A DNA stretch of 64,000 bases. Source: Brevundimonas sp. MYb52 (lineage in GTDB: Bacteria > Pseudomonadota > Alphaproteobacteria > Caulobacterales > Caulobacteraceae). Positions within the stretch are counted from its first letter, which is position 1. Each line of letters starts with the position of its first letter. Position numbers and translations under genes: made by a program. Below are positions 54,814 through 63,686 of this stretch, in pieces. Below the pieces are notes generated by a model, which saw only the letters and a list, made by a program, of their open reading frames with translations, made no database searches and had not been told where the DNA came from. The stretch lies in assembly GCF_002979535.1 (NCBI RefSeq), contig NZ_PCPB01000003.1, positions 62,001 through 126,000 on the forward strand, given 5' to 3'.

Positions 54814-56631
54814 ATGTCTCGACTTCTTCGCGGAGCGGCCTTGGCCGCGCTGACTCTGGCCGCCGTCTCCACCGCAAGCGCGGCCGGGGCCCAGAGCTAC
54901 AATCGACTGGTCGTGTTCGGCGACAGCCTGTCCGACAACGGCAACCTCTATGCCGCGACGGGCGGAGCGACCCCGACCTCGCCGCCCTATTATCAGGGAC
55001 GATTCTCTAACGGGCCGGTCTTCACAGAACTGCTGGGCTTCAATGTCGGGCGCTATGCCGCCGGCGCGCCGGTTACGGGCAGTGTTAACTACGCCTTCGG
55101 CGGCGCCCGGACCGACAGTTCGGCCTCGCCGCCCGGCATGCGCAATCAACTGCTGGCCTATATGGGCGCGGGCGGAAAGTTCGGGGCGGGCGATCTGGTC
55201 AGCATCCTGGGCGGCGCCAACAACATCTTCCAGGGCATCCCGGCGGCGGGCGCATCGGCCAATCCGCAAGGCGCCATCTCCGCGGTGTCTCAGGCGGCGG
55301 CGACTGACATCAACTTCATCGTCAACAGCGTGGCCTCCGCTGGAGCGGGCACCATTCTGGTGACCAACCTGCCGCGTCTGGGGACGACGCCGCAGTTCAA
55401 TCAGGGCCCGGCCCTGCCGGCCCAGCCGCTGGCGGACTATGCAGGGACGACGTTCAACAGCGCCTTGCAGGCGGGGCTGATGACCGTGGCGGCGGCCCAG
55501 CCGAACAGCAACATCATCCTGATGGACCTCTACAAGATCAGCGATACCCTGACGGGCAACCCGGGCCAGTTCGGTCTGACCAACGCCAAGGACGCCTGCT
55601 TCAATGGCGTGACCGTTTGCTCCAGCCCCGACAGCTATCTCTACTGGGACGGCGTCCACCCGACGGCGGCGGGCCACCGCCTGATTGCGCGTCTGGCCAA
55701 CGACTACCTCTACTACGGCGACCTGGGCAGCCAGACCGCCGTGCTGGGCGAGACCGCCTGGCGGCACCGCGAGGATGCGCTGGATGGATCGACCGCCAGC
55801 CTGTCGGGCCGTGACGCCTGGACGGCGGGGACGTCCATCTCGGTCTCCGCTTTGGCGGATCGCACCAAGACCGACGCGCGCGGCGTCATCGGCGAGGTCA
55901 CTTCGGACGGTTATGGCGTGCGGATCGCGCTGGAGTCGGGCACTGAGACGATGAAGTTCGGCCTGGCCGGCAGCTATCGCAACGCCGACGTCGACGCGGG
56001 CAGCCTCAATGTCGATCTGGATACGTTCGGCCTCGACCTCTACGGCGGCTGGCGCTCGGGCGATCTGTTCGTCAACGCAGCGGCGGGCGTGGCCCAGGAC
56101 GACTTCAACGACATCAGCCGCCTGACCTCTCTGGCGCCCATCGTCCACACGGGCTCGACCCGCGGCGTCTCGACCGGCGCGCGTCTGCAAGGCGGGATGT
56201 GGTTCGACATGGGCGGCATCGCCCTGTCGCCGCGCGCCGCCGTGGCCTGGATCAACAGCGACGTGGACGGCTTCACCGAGCAGGGTGTGGCGGCCCAGTA
56301 CGCCTATCAGGACCGCTCGGTCCAAGGCACGACCGCCGAGATCGCCCTGCGGGCCGAGGGCGGGATCGACCGCTTCCACTTCTACGCCGAGGGCGGCTAT
56401 CGCGACAGCCTCAGCGATGACAGCGACGCGGTCCGCACCGGTATCGCCGGCAACCCGGCTCAGATCCTGGCGCGTGAGGTAGATCAGCCCTGGGGCGGTC
56501 AGTTCCTGGCCTCGGCAGGCATCGAGGGCACGATCATGGACCGCCTCAAAGTGTCCGTCGGCTACAAGGGCCGCTTCGGTGATCAGGCCGACAGCCACAT
56601 GGGCGGGGTGCAACTGACCCTGCCGCTTTAG
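54814..56631 (+). CDS. Autotransporter GDSL esterase/lipase
   Basis: The 605-residue protein has a signal peptide (MSRLLRGAALAALTLAAVSTASA) and an SGNH/GDSL passenger with FGDSLSDNGN, GGANN, and the catalytic Asp-His in DGVHPTAAGH. An autotransporter beta-barrel of about 280 residues ends the protein (aromatic pattern finishing VQLTLPL). This is the EstA layout: an outer-membrane-anchored esterase. ATG 54814 has a GGGAGG site 7 nt upstream. A perfect GC-rich terminator follows. Confidence 0.92.
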   Translation: MSRLLRGAALAALTLAAVSTASAAGAQSYNRLVVFGDSLSDNGNLYAATGGATPTSPPYYQGRFSNGPVFTELLGFNVGRYAAGAPVTGSVNYAFGGARTDSSASPPGMRNQLLAYMGAGGKFGAGDLVSILGGANNIFQGIPAAGASANPQGAISAVSQAAATDINFIVNSVASAGAGTILVTNLPRLGTTPQFNQGPALPAQPLADYAGTTFNSALQAGLMTVAAAQPNSNIILMDLYKISDTLTGNPGQFGLTNAKDACFNGVTVCSSPDSYLYWDGVHPTAAGHRLIARLANDYLYYGDLGSQTAVLGETAWRHREDALDGSTASLSGRDAWTAGTSISVSALADRTKTDARGVIGEVTSDGYGVRIALESGTETMKFGLAGSYRNADVDAGSLNVDLDTFGLDLYGGWRSGDLFVNAAAGVAQDDFNDISRLTSLAPIVHTGSTRGVSTGARLQGGMWFDMGGIALSPRAAVAWINSDVDGFTEQGVAAQYAYQDRSVQGTTAEIALRAEGGIDRFHFYAEGGYRDSLSDDSDAVRTGIAGNPAQILAREVDQPWGGQFLASAGIEGTIMDRLKVSVGYKGRFGDQADSHMGGVQLTLPL

Positions 56632-56652
56632 GGCGCCGGCCAGACAGGGGAG

Positions 56653-56685
56653 GGGCCGCGCGGCGCAGGTCGCGCGGCCCTTTCG
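56653..56685 (+). terminator. Rho-independent terminator after the esterase
   Basis: GGGCCGCGCG (56653-56662) pairs perfectly with CGCGCGGCCC (56671-56680) and is followed by TTTCGTTT. The rest of the 56632-56882 gap holds only promoter space for the M23 gene. Confidence 0.85.
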
Positions 56686-56882
56686 TTTGGGCAGGGCGCT
56701 CGGGTTCCCCCGATGCGACGCCTTGTCGCCCCGCGCGTGCCCCATTCGCGTCCCGGTGTGATGGCAAAAGACGACCAACCCCGGCCGTCGGCGACTGCTT
56801 TTCCGCCACCTGCGCAGCTTGTTTCGCGTGACCATGACGGCCCTCCCGCTCGCAGTTCGAGCGCCTGGAGTGCAGTTTCAGT

Positions 56883-57509
56883 ATGCGTTTTCTTCCCCCG
56901 GCCGTGAGGCCGTTTGCGATCCGTTTCGGTCAGACCAGCGTCGTCGCCGTCACCGCCGTCCTCGCCATGGCTGGCGCCCCCTTGGGCGCCGCCGGCCCCG
57001 TCCCGGACAAGGTCGAGGACCTGTCCGCCCCCGCCGCTCCGCCGGTTCAGGCTGTAGCCAAGCCGGCCGGGCCGGTCACCCGCAAGGTCCTGTTCGAGGC
57101 CCCGGTGAAGGGCTATCGCATCAACTCCGCCTTTGGCCTGCGCAAGCTGGCCATCGAGGCCAAGGCCCGCGCTCACAAGGGCGTGGACATCGCCGCGCCC
57201 AAGGGCACCAGCGTCTATACGACCGCCGAGGGCCGCGTGGTGCGTGCTGGCTTCCAGGCGGGCGGCTACGGCAACTTCATCGAGGTCAAGCACCCCAACG
57301 GCCTCAGCAGCGTCTATGGCCACCTCAGCCGCATCGACGTCCATACGGGCCAGGAGGTCGCCTCGGGCGAGCGCATCGGTCTGGTCGGCTCGACCGGCTA
57401 TTCCACCGGTCCGCACCTGCATTTCGAGGTCCGTCGCAACGGCGGCCAGGTGAACCCGACCAAGGTCGTCGGTCAGGCCTTCGACGTGAAGGTTAGCGTC
57501 CCGACATAG
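56883..57509 (+). CDS. M23 (LytM) family peptidase, exported
   Basis: The 208-residue protein has a signal-like N terminus (residues 1-36) and a Pro/Ala-rich linker. Its M23 domain has SAFGLRKL, zinc ligands His and Asp in AHKGVDIAAP, and the active-site HLHFEVRRNG. All catalytic residues appear intact, so it may cut peptidoglycan cross-bridges or act in cell-division wall turnover. No coiled-coil domain is visible. ATG 56883 was used. Confidence 0.88.
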   Translation: MRFLPPAVRPFAIRFGQTSVVAVTAVLAMAGAPLGAAGPVPDKVEDLSAPAAPPVQAVAKPAGPVTRKVLFEAPVKGYRINSAFGLRKLAIEAKARAHKGVDIAAPKGTSVYTTAEGRVVRAGFQAGGYGNFIEVKHPNGLSSVYGHLSRIDVHTGQEVASGERIGLVGSTGYSTGPHLHFEVRRNGGQVNPTKVVGQAFDVKVSVPT

Positions 57510-57610
57510 GCGGCGTTCGGATCATGACCGATCCGTAATGTAAAATGCCCTTTCCATATGGCGCGTCTCACCGTTAGGATTCCTGTTCGACGGTTGCGAG
57601 GGGGAACGGC

Positions 57611-58579
57611 ATGGCGGCGGCGCTTACGCTTGATGGGATCAGCAAGAGATACGGCGGCTTTCAGGCCGTTTCGGATCTGAGCTTCGAGGTCGAGAAGGGC
57701 ACGATCTGCGGCTTTCTCGGCCCCAATGGCGCGGGCAAGACCTCGACCCTGCGCATGATCCTGGGGCTGCAGCCCGCCACCACGGGTCGGATCGACATCC
57801 TGGGCGCCGACGACGGCCGCAAGGTGCGCGACCGCATCGGTTTCCTGCCCGAGGAGCGCGGTCTCTACAAGAAGATGACCCCGGTCGACGCCATCGCCTT
57901 CTTCGGCGGGCTGAAGGGGCTGCCTGCGTCCGAGGGGCGCAAGCGCGCCCGCGACATGCTGGAACAGATGGGTCTGGGCGACGCGCAAAAGAAGAAGATG
58001 AAGGACCTGTCCAAGGGAATGGCGCAGAAGGTTCAGTTGATCGCTTCGGTGGTGCACCGCCCTGAGTTTGTGATCCTGGACGAGCCCTTCTCCGGCCTCG
58101 ATCCGATGAACCAGCAGGGGCTGGAGGCCATGATCCGCGCCCTGGCCGCCGACGGCGCCACCGTCCTGTTCTCGACCCACGTCATGCAGCACGCCGAGCG
58201 ACTGTGCGACAAGGTCGTGCTGCTGGCGCGCGGCAAGAAGGCCTTCGAGGGCACGGTGGATCAGGCGCGCGCGACCTCGCCGCGCTTCCTTGAACTGGAG
58301 GGGACGCTGGACCCCGCCGCCGTCGCGGCCCTGCCGGGCGTGTCGGGCGTCGAGGTGCTGAACGATCATGACGGCGCCCGCACGCTGCGCGCCGGGCTGG
58401 GCCAGGGCGCGGGCGGGCAGGAGGCGTTGAAGTCGGCCTTCCTGACCGGGCTGGACGTGCGTCGGTTCCAGATCAAGGAACCGACGCTGCATGACGCCTT
58501 CATCGCCCTGACCGGTGATCACCCGGACGAGGACCAGAGCGTCTCCCGCGATGCCCTCAAGGCGGAGGCCGCCCGATGA
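57611..58579 (+). CDS. ABC transporter ATP-binding protein (NatA type)
   Basis: The 322-residue ATPase has Walker A GPNGAGKT, Walker B VILDEPFSGLDP and the signature LSKGMAQKV, with a C-terminal domain of about 100 residues. It resembles NatA, the ATPase of sodium-exporting or drug-exporting ABC systems. Its stop overlaps the permease start by 4 nt (ATGA), and the two form one transporter. Confidence 0.92.
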   Translation: MAAALTLDGISKRYGGFQAVSDLSFEVEKGTICGFLGPNGAGKTSTLRMILGLQPATTGRIDILGADDGRKVRDRIGFLPEERGLYKKMTPVDAIAFFGGLKGLPASEGRKRARDMLEQMGLGDAQKKKMKDLSKGMAQKVQLIASVVHRPEFVILDEPFSGLDPMNQQGLEAMIRALAADGATVLFSTHVMQHAERLCDKVVLLARGKKAFEGTVDQARATSPRFLELEGTLDPAAVAALPGVSGVEVLNDHDGARTLRAGLGQGAGGQEALKSAFLTGLDVRRFQIKEPTLHDAFIALTGDHPDEDQSVSRDALKAEAAR

Positions 58580-60021
58580 ACCGCACCCTTCTGATCGCGC
58601 GCCGCGAGTTCATGGCCTATGCCAAGACCGTCGGCTTTTGGTTGTCGCTGCTGGCCTTCCCCCTGTTCGGGGCCTTGGGCGGGGCCATTCCCATCATGAT
58701 GAGCCATGCCGAGCCGACGCGTGCGGTGGCCCTGGTTGACGAGACGCCGGCCGGTTCCGGCCTGGCCGCCGCCGTGCGACAGTCGCTCGAAAGCGAGCAG
58801 GCGCGCGGCGACATCAGCGCCCTGCGCATGGCCGCCATCCCCGAGGCGGGCGTGGCCGGCGGAGATCGGGTGCGACAGGTCGCCGAGACCGAGGGCTATG
58901 AGGCCGGCGTCGCGGCGCTGAAGCGCGAAGCGCCGCGCGCGGGCGCCAAGTTCGAGACGCCCAAGCGCAGTCTGACCCTGGTCGCAGCCCCGGCCGAGAT
59001 CACCGCCGCGGCGCCGGGCGAGGCCCGCGACGCCTTGGCCCGCCGCTACCTGACCGACGATGCGCCGGACGGTCAGAAGCTGAGCGGCATTGCCTTCCTG
59101 ACCGAGGCGAATGGTCAGCCCGGCGCTCGCGTCTGGACCGCCCGCGCCACCGACGACGCCGTCGAGGACGCCGTTCGCGACGCCCTGAAGGACGCCAACC
59201 GTCGCCAGGTCTTCGCGGCCAGCGGCATCGATCCGACCGTGGTGGCCCAGACGGATCGTTTCCGCCCTGACCTGTCGGTCTTCTCGCCCAAGGCGGCGTC
59301 GGGCGGCGAGGTCTCGTTCCGCGACAAGCTGCCGGTGATCGTCGGCCTGGCGGTCGGCTTCATCCTGTGGTCGCTGATCATCACCGGCGCCTCGATCCTG
59401 CTGAACAGCGTCATGGAGGAGAAGTCGAACAAGATTCTCGAGGTCCTGCTGTCCTCCGCCTCGGCGACCGAGATCCTGACGGGCAAGGTGCTGGGGGTGG
59501 CCCTGCTGACCCTGACCGTTCTGGTCGCCTGGGGCGGTCTGGGCGGGATCGGCCTGATCGCCGCTGCGCCCGACGTGGCGCGCGACATCGGCTCGGTGCT
59601 GCTGAGCGACGGCCTGCTGATCTACTTCCTGCTGTTCATGGTCGGCGGCTATCTGATGTATGCGGTCCTGTTCGCGGCGATCGGCGCCTTCTGCGACACG
59701 CCGCGCGACGCCCAGACCCTGATGGGGCCGATCATGATGGTTCTGGTCGTGCCGCTGCTGGTCATGCAGATGGCCATTCGCACGCCGGACGCCACGGTGG
59801 TCAAGGTGATGAGCCTGATCCCGCCCTTCACCCCCTTTGTCATGGCCGCGCGCGCCCCCAGCGGCCCGCCGATGATCGAGATCGTGGGCTCCCTGATCGG
59901 CATGTTCGCCTTCGCCGCCCTGATGATCTGGGTCGCGGGCCGGGCCTTCCGCGCGGGCGCCCTGTCGGACGTCAAGCTGAACTGGAAGAGCTTCCTCGGC
60001 GCCGTCCGCGGAGGGCGCTGA
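58576..60021 (+). CDS. ABC transporter permease (NatB type)
   Basis: The 481-residue membrane protein has a first helix (about 17-36), a large extracytoplasmic loop of about 200 residues, and five or six further helices. A conserved MEEKSNKILEVLLSSAS segment is typical of ABC-2/NatB permeases. Together with the NatA-like ATPase it should export a small ion or compound. The substrate is not identifiable. Confidence 0.9.
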   Translation: MNRTLLIARREFMAYAKTVGFWLSLLAFPLFGALGGAIPIMMSHAEPTRAVALVDETPAGSGLAAAVRQSLESEQARGDISALRMAAIPEAGVAGGDRVRQVAETEGYEAGVAALKREAPRAGAKFETPKRSLTLVAAPAEITAAAPGEARDALARRYLTDDAPDGQKLSGIAFLTEANGQPGARVWTARATDDAVEDAVRDALKDANRRQVFAASGIDPTVVAQTDRFRPDLSVFSPKAASGGEVSFRDKLPVIVGLAVGFILWSLIITGASILLNSVMEEKSNKILEVLLSSASATEILTGKVLGVALLTLTVLVAWGGLGGIGLIAAAPDVARDIGSVLLSDGLLIYFLLFMVGGYLMYAVLFAAIGAFCDTPRDAQTLMGPIMMVLVVPLLVMQMAIRTPDATVVKVMSLIPPFTPFVMAARAPSGPPMIEIVGSLIGMFAFAALMIWVAGRAFRAGALSDVKLNWKSFLGAVRGGR

Positions 60022-60098
60022 GGCGGGCGGGGCGGCCGTGAAACCTCCCGCGCCGCCGCTCGTTTCGGAAAATGAACGGCAATCGAGCGAGGCTCGCC

Positions 60099-60383
60099 AT
60101 GACGACGCTGATGAAAACGACGGGCAGCACTTGGCGGCTGGCGATGTGGGGGCTGATCGCGGCGCTTCTGTTGCTGCCGTGGATCGCCATGCAGTTCACC
60201 CGCGAGGTGGCCTGGGATGCAGCGGACTTCGCCTTCGCGGGCGTCCTTCTGATCGGAGCAGGTCTGATCTTCGAGTTGGCGGCGTGGCGGGCCAAGAAGC
60301 TGGTTTGGCGGCTGGCGATAGGCGGCGCGCTGGTCTTTGGGGTGCTGCTGATCTGGGCTGACGCTGCTGTGGGCGTTTTCTAG
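60099..60383 (+). CDS. Small membrane protein of unknown function
   Basis: The protein of about 94 residues has three hydrophobic segments (about 13-31, 44-60 and 71-92) and no recognised motif. ATG 60099 has a GAGG site 6 nt upstream and was preferred over ATG 60072. It follows the ABC permease by 77 nt and might share its transcript. It is convergent with rpsU, with a terminator between. Confidence 0.6.
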   Translation: MTTLMKTTGSTWRLAMWGLIAALLLLPWIAMQFTREVAWDAADFAFAGVLLIGAGLIFELAAWRAKKLVWRLAIGGALVFGVLLIWADAAVGVF

Positions 60384-60412
60384 AGCTCCAATCGACACCT
60401 TCAGCCAAAGAA

Positions 60413-60444
60413 AAGGCCCGCTCCGGTTTCCCGGGGCGGGCCTT
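60413..60444 (-). terminator. Rho-independent terminator of rpsU
   Basis: AAGGCCCGC (60413-60421) and GCGGGCCTT (60436-60444) form the stem. On the minus strand it is followed by TTTTCTTT. It lies 28 nt past the rpsU stop and may also stop the convergent gene. Confidence 0.88.
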
Positions 60445-60472
60445 GATCTTTCAGCCTATGGCTGGGGCCGTA

Positions 60473-60715
60473 TTAACGGCCGCCCGGCGTGCGGGGCTTC
60501 GGAGCCGGCAGCAGGCCTTCGCGCTGGGCGCGCTTGCGAGCCAGCTTGCGAGCGCGGCGAACGGCTTCAGCCTTCTGGCGAGCGCGCTTTTCCGAGGGCT
60601 TCTCGAAGTGCACGTGGCGCTTCATTTCACGGAAGCTGCCTTCGCGTTGCATCTTCTTTTTCAGGGCTTTCAGCGCCTGATCGACATTGTTGTCGCGAAC
60701 GAAAATCTGAACCAG
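60473..60715 (-). CDS. rpsU: 30S ribosomal protein bS21 with an apparent CTG start
   Basis: The 80-residue basic protein has the unmistakable bS21 sequence [20 protein letters not shown] followed by [21 protein letters not shown] and a long basic tail. No ATG, GTG or TTG stands where translation should start. The codon is CTG at 60715, 8 nt after an AAAGGAG site. The frame is open far upstream, but that part does not look like S21. It has its own terminator. bS21 helps start translation at the 30S subunit. Confidence 0.92.
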   Translation of the reverse strand: MVQIFVRDNNVDQALKALKKKMQREGSFREMKRHVHFEKPSEKRARQKAEAVRRARKLARKRAQREGLLPAPKPRTPGGR

Positions 60716-60904
60716 GGTTATCTCTCCTTTGGCCGCCCGCCGCGTCCTTTCGAAGGGAGACGGGCAGACAAAATAAAAACTCTCCCGAAAGGCAGGGCTC
60801 TCGGATGAAGGCGCGCTGATACACGACGAGCGGAGGCCTGTCCAGATCGACACAGGCAATCGTGATGGGTCGAAAAGCCCCGACGACAGGACTATTCTGG
60901 GGAT

Positions 60905-61579
60905 ATGACCGTGACCGTTGACGCCGCCGCTCCCAAAACCGACTGGGCCTCCCGCATGGAGCAGGCCGTGCTGGACGCCGCCATAGAGCGCGCGCCCGCC
61001 CTGGGCTGGAACAGCCGACTGGTGCGTGCCGCCTGCGAGGCGAACGGCCTGTCGCTGGGGGACGAGGAACTGCTGCTGCCGAACGGGGCGCGTGACCTGG
61101 CCGTCCTGCTGTCGCGCCGCCACGATTCGCGGGCGCTTCAGGCGCTTGAGGCCACGCCCGCCGCCACGATGAAGATTCGCGAACGAATCGCCGCCGCCGT
61201 CTCGGCGCGGATGGAGGCAGGGGCGCCGGACATCGAGGCGGCCAAGCGCTGCGCCGGCTTCCTGACCCTGCCGACCAATGTGGACCTGGGCTTCAAACTG
61301 GCCTGGGAGAGCGCCGACCACCTGTGGCGCTGGGCCGGGGATACGGCCACGGACCAGAACCACTACTCCAAGCGCGCCATCCTGGGCGGCATTCTGATCC
61401 CCGCCCTGACCATGCGCTGGTTCGAGGGGCGCGAAGCCGCCGAGGCCTTCGTCGCTCGCCGCATCGAGAACGTCATGGCCTTTGAGAAGTGGAAGGCGGG
61501 CAAGGATTTCGACGCGCCGATCAAGGTCGTCACGGACGCCCTGGGGCGGTTGAGGTATGGGGCCAAGGAAGTCCGATGA
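60905..61579 (+). CDS. COQ9 family protein (ubiquinone biosynthesis)
   Basis: The 224-residue protein shows the COQ9 pattern of a helical TetR-like fold: [15 protein letters not shown], the RRHDS and IRERIAAAV segments, and the hallmark [34 protein letters not shown]9 binds lipid and supports COQ7-type hydroxylation in ubiquinone synthesis. It is divergent from rpsU. Its stop overlaps the next gene by 4 nt. Confidence 0.92.
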   Translation: MTVTVDAAAPKTDWASRMEQAVLDAAIERAPALGWNSRLVRAACEANGLSLGDEELLLPNGARDLAVLLSRRHDSRALQALEATPAATMKIRERIAAAVSARMEAGAPDIEAAKRCAGFLTLPTNVDLGFKLAWESADHLWRWAGDTATDQNHYSKRAILGGILIPALTMRWFEGREAAEAFVARRIENVMAFEKWKAGKDFDAPIKVVTDALGRLRYGAKEVR

Positions 61580-61980
61580 GGGCGGCGGCGAAGGCAGTCG
61601 TCCTGACGATGCTTGTGTCGGTCGGCAGCCCGGCGATGGCGCAAATCCTAGCAAATCGTGACGCTGTTCAGTGGCAGGAAGTCGGCGCCGTCGGGGCCTT
61701 CAGATACTTCATCGACGAGACCTCGCTGGCGCGAGATGGGGATGTCCTGACGGTGCTGATGCGCGGGTCGGCGCCGCCGTCGCCGGACGACGGGGTCAAC
61801 ACCATTGTCGCGCGCCTGACCCTGGACTGTCAGCAGCGTCTCGTGGCGCTCGGCGCGCGTGACTACTATCGTGAGGTTGCAGGTTTCACGGAGTCCTCCA
61901 GGCTGGAGGGTCAGTTGAAGGCTCCGACCGATCCCGGTCAGGCCTTGCTTCTGGACCGGCTCTGCGCGCTGCGTCCCTGA
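61576..61980 (+). CDS. Small exported protein, surface-adhesin E-like pattern
   Basis: The 134-residue protein has a signal peptide ([16 protein letters not shown]). The mature domain has the pattern W-x-E-V...[21 protein letters not shown], similar to small periplasmic proteins of the surface-adhesin E-like group, with two Cys in LDCQQ and LCALRP. Its ATG overlaps the COQ9 stop (ATGA), so they are coupled. The family match is tentative. The gene ends 1 nt before the convergent purK stop. Confidence 0.6.
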   Translation: MRAAAKAVVLTMLVSVGSPAMAQILANRDAVQWQEVGAVGAFRYFIDETSLARDGDVLTVLMRGSAPPSPDDGVNTIVARLTLDCQQRLVALGARDYYREVAGFTESSRLEGQLKAPTDPGQALLLDRLCALRP

Positions 61981-61981
61981 T

Positions 61982-63067
61982 CTAGCCGTTCGGTCCCAGC
62001 ACCCGGTTCACGTGCGCCATCTTCCGCCCGGCGCGGGCCTCGTGCTTGCCGTAGAGGTGCAGGCGGGCGTTTGGCGCGGCGGCGAGCGCGGGCCACTGAT
62101 CGACCTCGTCGCCCAGCAGGTTGGTCATCTCGACGCGGGCGTGGGCCTCGGTGGGGCCCAGGGGCCAGCCGGCGATGGCGCGGATGTGCTGTTCGAACTG
62201 GTCGCAGACGCAGCCGTCCTGGGTCCAGTGGCCGGTGTTGTGGACGCGCGGGGCGACCTCGTTCACCAGCAAGACGCCGTCTCCCATGTCGAACAACTCG
62301 ATCCCCATGACCCCGACGTAGTCGAGGCCGTCGAGAATGGCCGAGGCGATTTCCTCGGCGCGGGCTTGGGTCGTCGCATCGACGGCGGCGGGGGCCAGGG
62401 TGGTCTTCAGCACGCTGTTGGCGTGGATGTTCTCACCCAGCGGATAGACGGCGACGACGCCGTCACGGCCGCGCGCCGCGATCACCGACAGTTCGCGGTT
62501 GAAGACGGCGGCGGCTTCCAGCACGGCGGGGCGGCGACCGATGGCGTCGAAGGCGGCCTCAGCGTCGGCGGCGTCGCGGATCCAGACCTGGCCCTTGCCG
62601 TCATAACCCTCGCGGCGGGTCTTCAGCAGGGCGGGCAGGCCAAGCGTGTCGATGGCGTTGGTGAGGTCATCCAGGGTGGTGACGGGGGCGAAGTCGGCGG
62701 TCACGGCGCCGACAGCGTTCAGATAGGTCTTCTCGTCCACTCGATCCTGAGCCACGGCAAGCGCCGTCGGTCCCGGTGCGACCAGAGCGCCGGCCTCGGC
62801 CAGGGTCTCGACCGACGAGGCGGGGACGTTCTCGAACTCGAAGGTGACGACGTCGCACAGACGGCCCAAGGCCTGTAGCGCATCGGGATCGTCATAGGGG
62901 GCGGTGATCTGGGCGCGCGAGACGCGGGCGGCCGGGCAGTCCGGCTGCGGGTCAAGAATCACCACGTCGAAACCCAGGCGCGAGGCGGCCTGGCTCAGCA
63001 TCCGGCCCAACTGGCCCCCGCCGAGAATGCCAAGGGTCGATCCGGGGCTCAGGGGCAGTTGGGGCAA
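61982..63067 (-). CDS. purK: 5-(carboxyamino)imidazole ribonucleotide synthase
   Basis: The 361-residue ATP-grasp enzyme carboxylates AIR with bicarbonate in purine synthesis. It shows the PurK N-terminal GILGGGQLGRML, the TRREGYDGKGQ ATP loop, and the C-terminal VNEVAPRVHNTGHWT. TTG 63067 is the start, 1 nt after the purE stop, with GAGGA 6 nt upstream. A longer frame to 63136 would overlap purE. Its product goes to PurE. Confidence 0.94.
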   Translation of the reverse strand: MPQLPLSPGSTLGILGGGQLGRMLSQAASRLGFDVVILDPQPDCPAARVSRAQITAPYDDPDALQALGRLCDVVTFEFENVPASSVETLAEAGALVAPGPTALAVAQDRVDEKTYLNAVGAVTADFAPVTTLDDLTNAIDTLGLPALLKTRREGYDGKGQVWIRDAADAEAAFDAIGRRPAVLEAAAVFNRELSVIAARGRDGVVAVYPLGENIHANSVLKTTLAPAAVDATTQARAEEIASAILDGLDYVGVMGIELFDMGDGVLLVNEVAPRVHNTGHWTQDGCVCDQFEQHIRAIAGWPLGPTEAHARVEMTNLLGDEVDQWPALAAAPNARLHLYGKHEARAGRKMAHVNRVLGPNG

Positions 63068-63068
63068 G

Positions 63069-63560
63069 TCAGTCCTCGACGGTTTCGGCGACGGATAGGG
63101 TCTGGGCGGCGCGGAAGGCCGACAGACGCTCGGCAAGCGCGGGGTCCGACAGGGCCAGGATCTGCGCCGCCAGGATACCAGCGTTGGCGGCGCCCGCCTC
63201 GCCGATGGCCAGGGTGGCGACGGGCACGCCGCCGGGCATCTGGACGATGGAGAGCAGGCTATCCATGCCCTTCAAGGCCTTGGACTGAACCGGCACGCCT
63301 AGCACAGGCAAGTCGGTCATCGCGGCGGCCATGCCGGGCAGGTGGGCCGCGCCGCCGGCGCCGGCGATCACGACCTTGTGCCCCTTGGCCTTGGCGGTCG
63401 TGGCGAAGTCATAGAGGCGTTGGGGCGTGCGGTGGGCGCTGACGACCTTGGCTTCCCAGGCGACGCCCAGTTGGTCCAGGCGGTCGGCGGCCAGCTTCAT
63501 GGTCGGCCAGTCGGACCGGCTGCCCATGATGATGGCGACGGGTGGCGTCGAGGCGGTCAT
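63069..63560 (-). CDS. purE: N5-carboxyaminoimidazole ribonucleotide mutase
   Basis: The 163-residue enzyme converts N5-CAIR to CAIR. The class I PurE motifs [24 protein letters not shown], and [12 protein letters not shown] are present. ATG 63560 (MTASTPPV) is preferred over 63575. It forms a two-gene operon with purK and is divergent from the diguanylate cyclase gene. Confidence 0.96.
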   Translation of the reverse strand: MTASTPPVAIIMGSRSDWPTMKLAADRLDQLGVAWEAKVVSAHRTPQRLYDFATTAKAKGHKVVIAGAGGAAHLPGMAAAMTDLPVLGVPVQSKALKGMDSLLSIVQMPGGVPVATLAIGEAGAANAGILAAQILALSDPALAERLSAFRAAQTLSVAETVED

Positions 63561-63686
63561 GCGAAGGCTCCCCACACGGAAAGCGGCCCGTTACAGCACG
63601 CGCGTTGCGCCCGCAACCAAGGTCGTTAGAATCATGGCCGTCGCGAGGGCCAGAGTCGGCCTTGATTCGTGGCGCCGGAGCCTGAC

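Noticed and set aside
60716..61654. Upstream extension of the rpsU frame
   Set aside because: It runs antisense to COQ9. The S21 similarity begins exactly at 60715.
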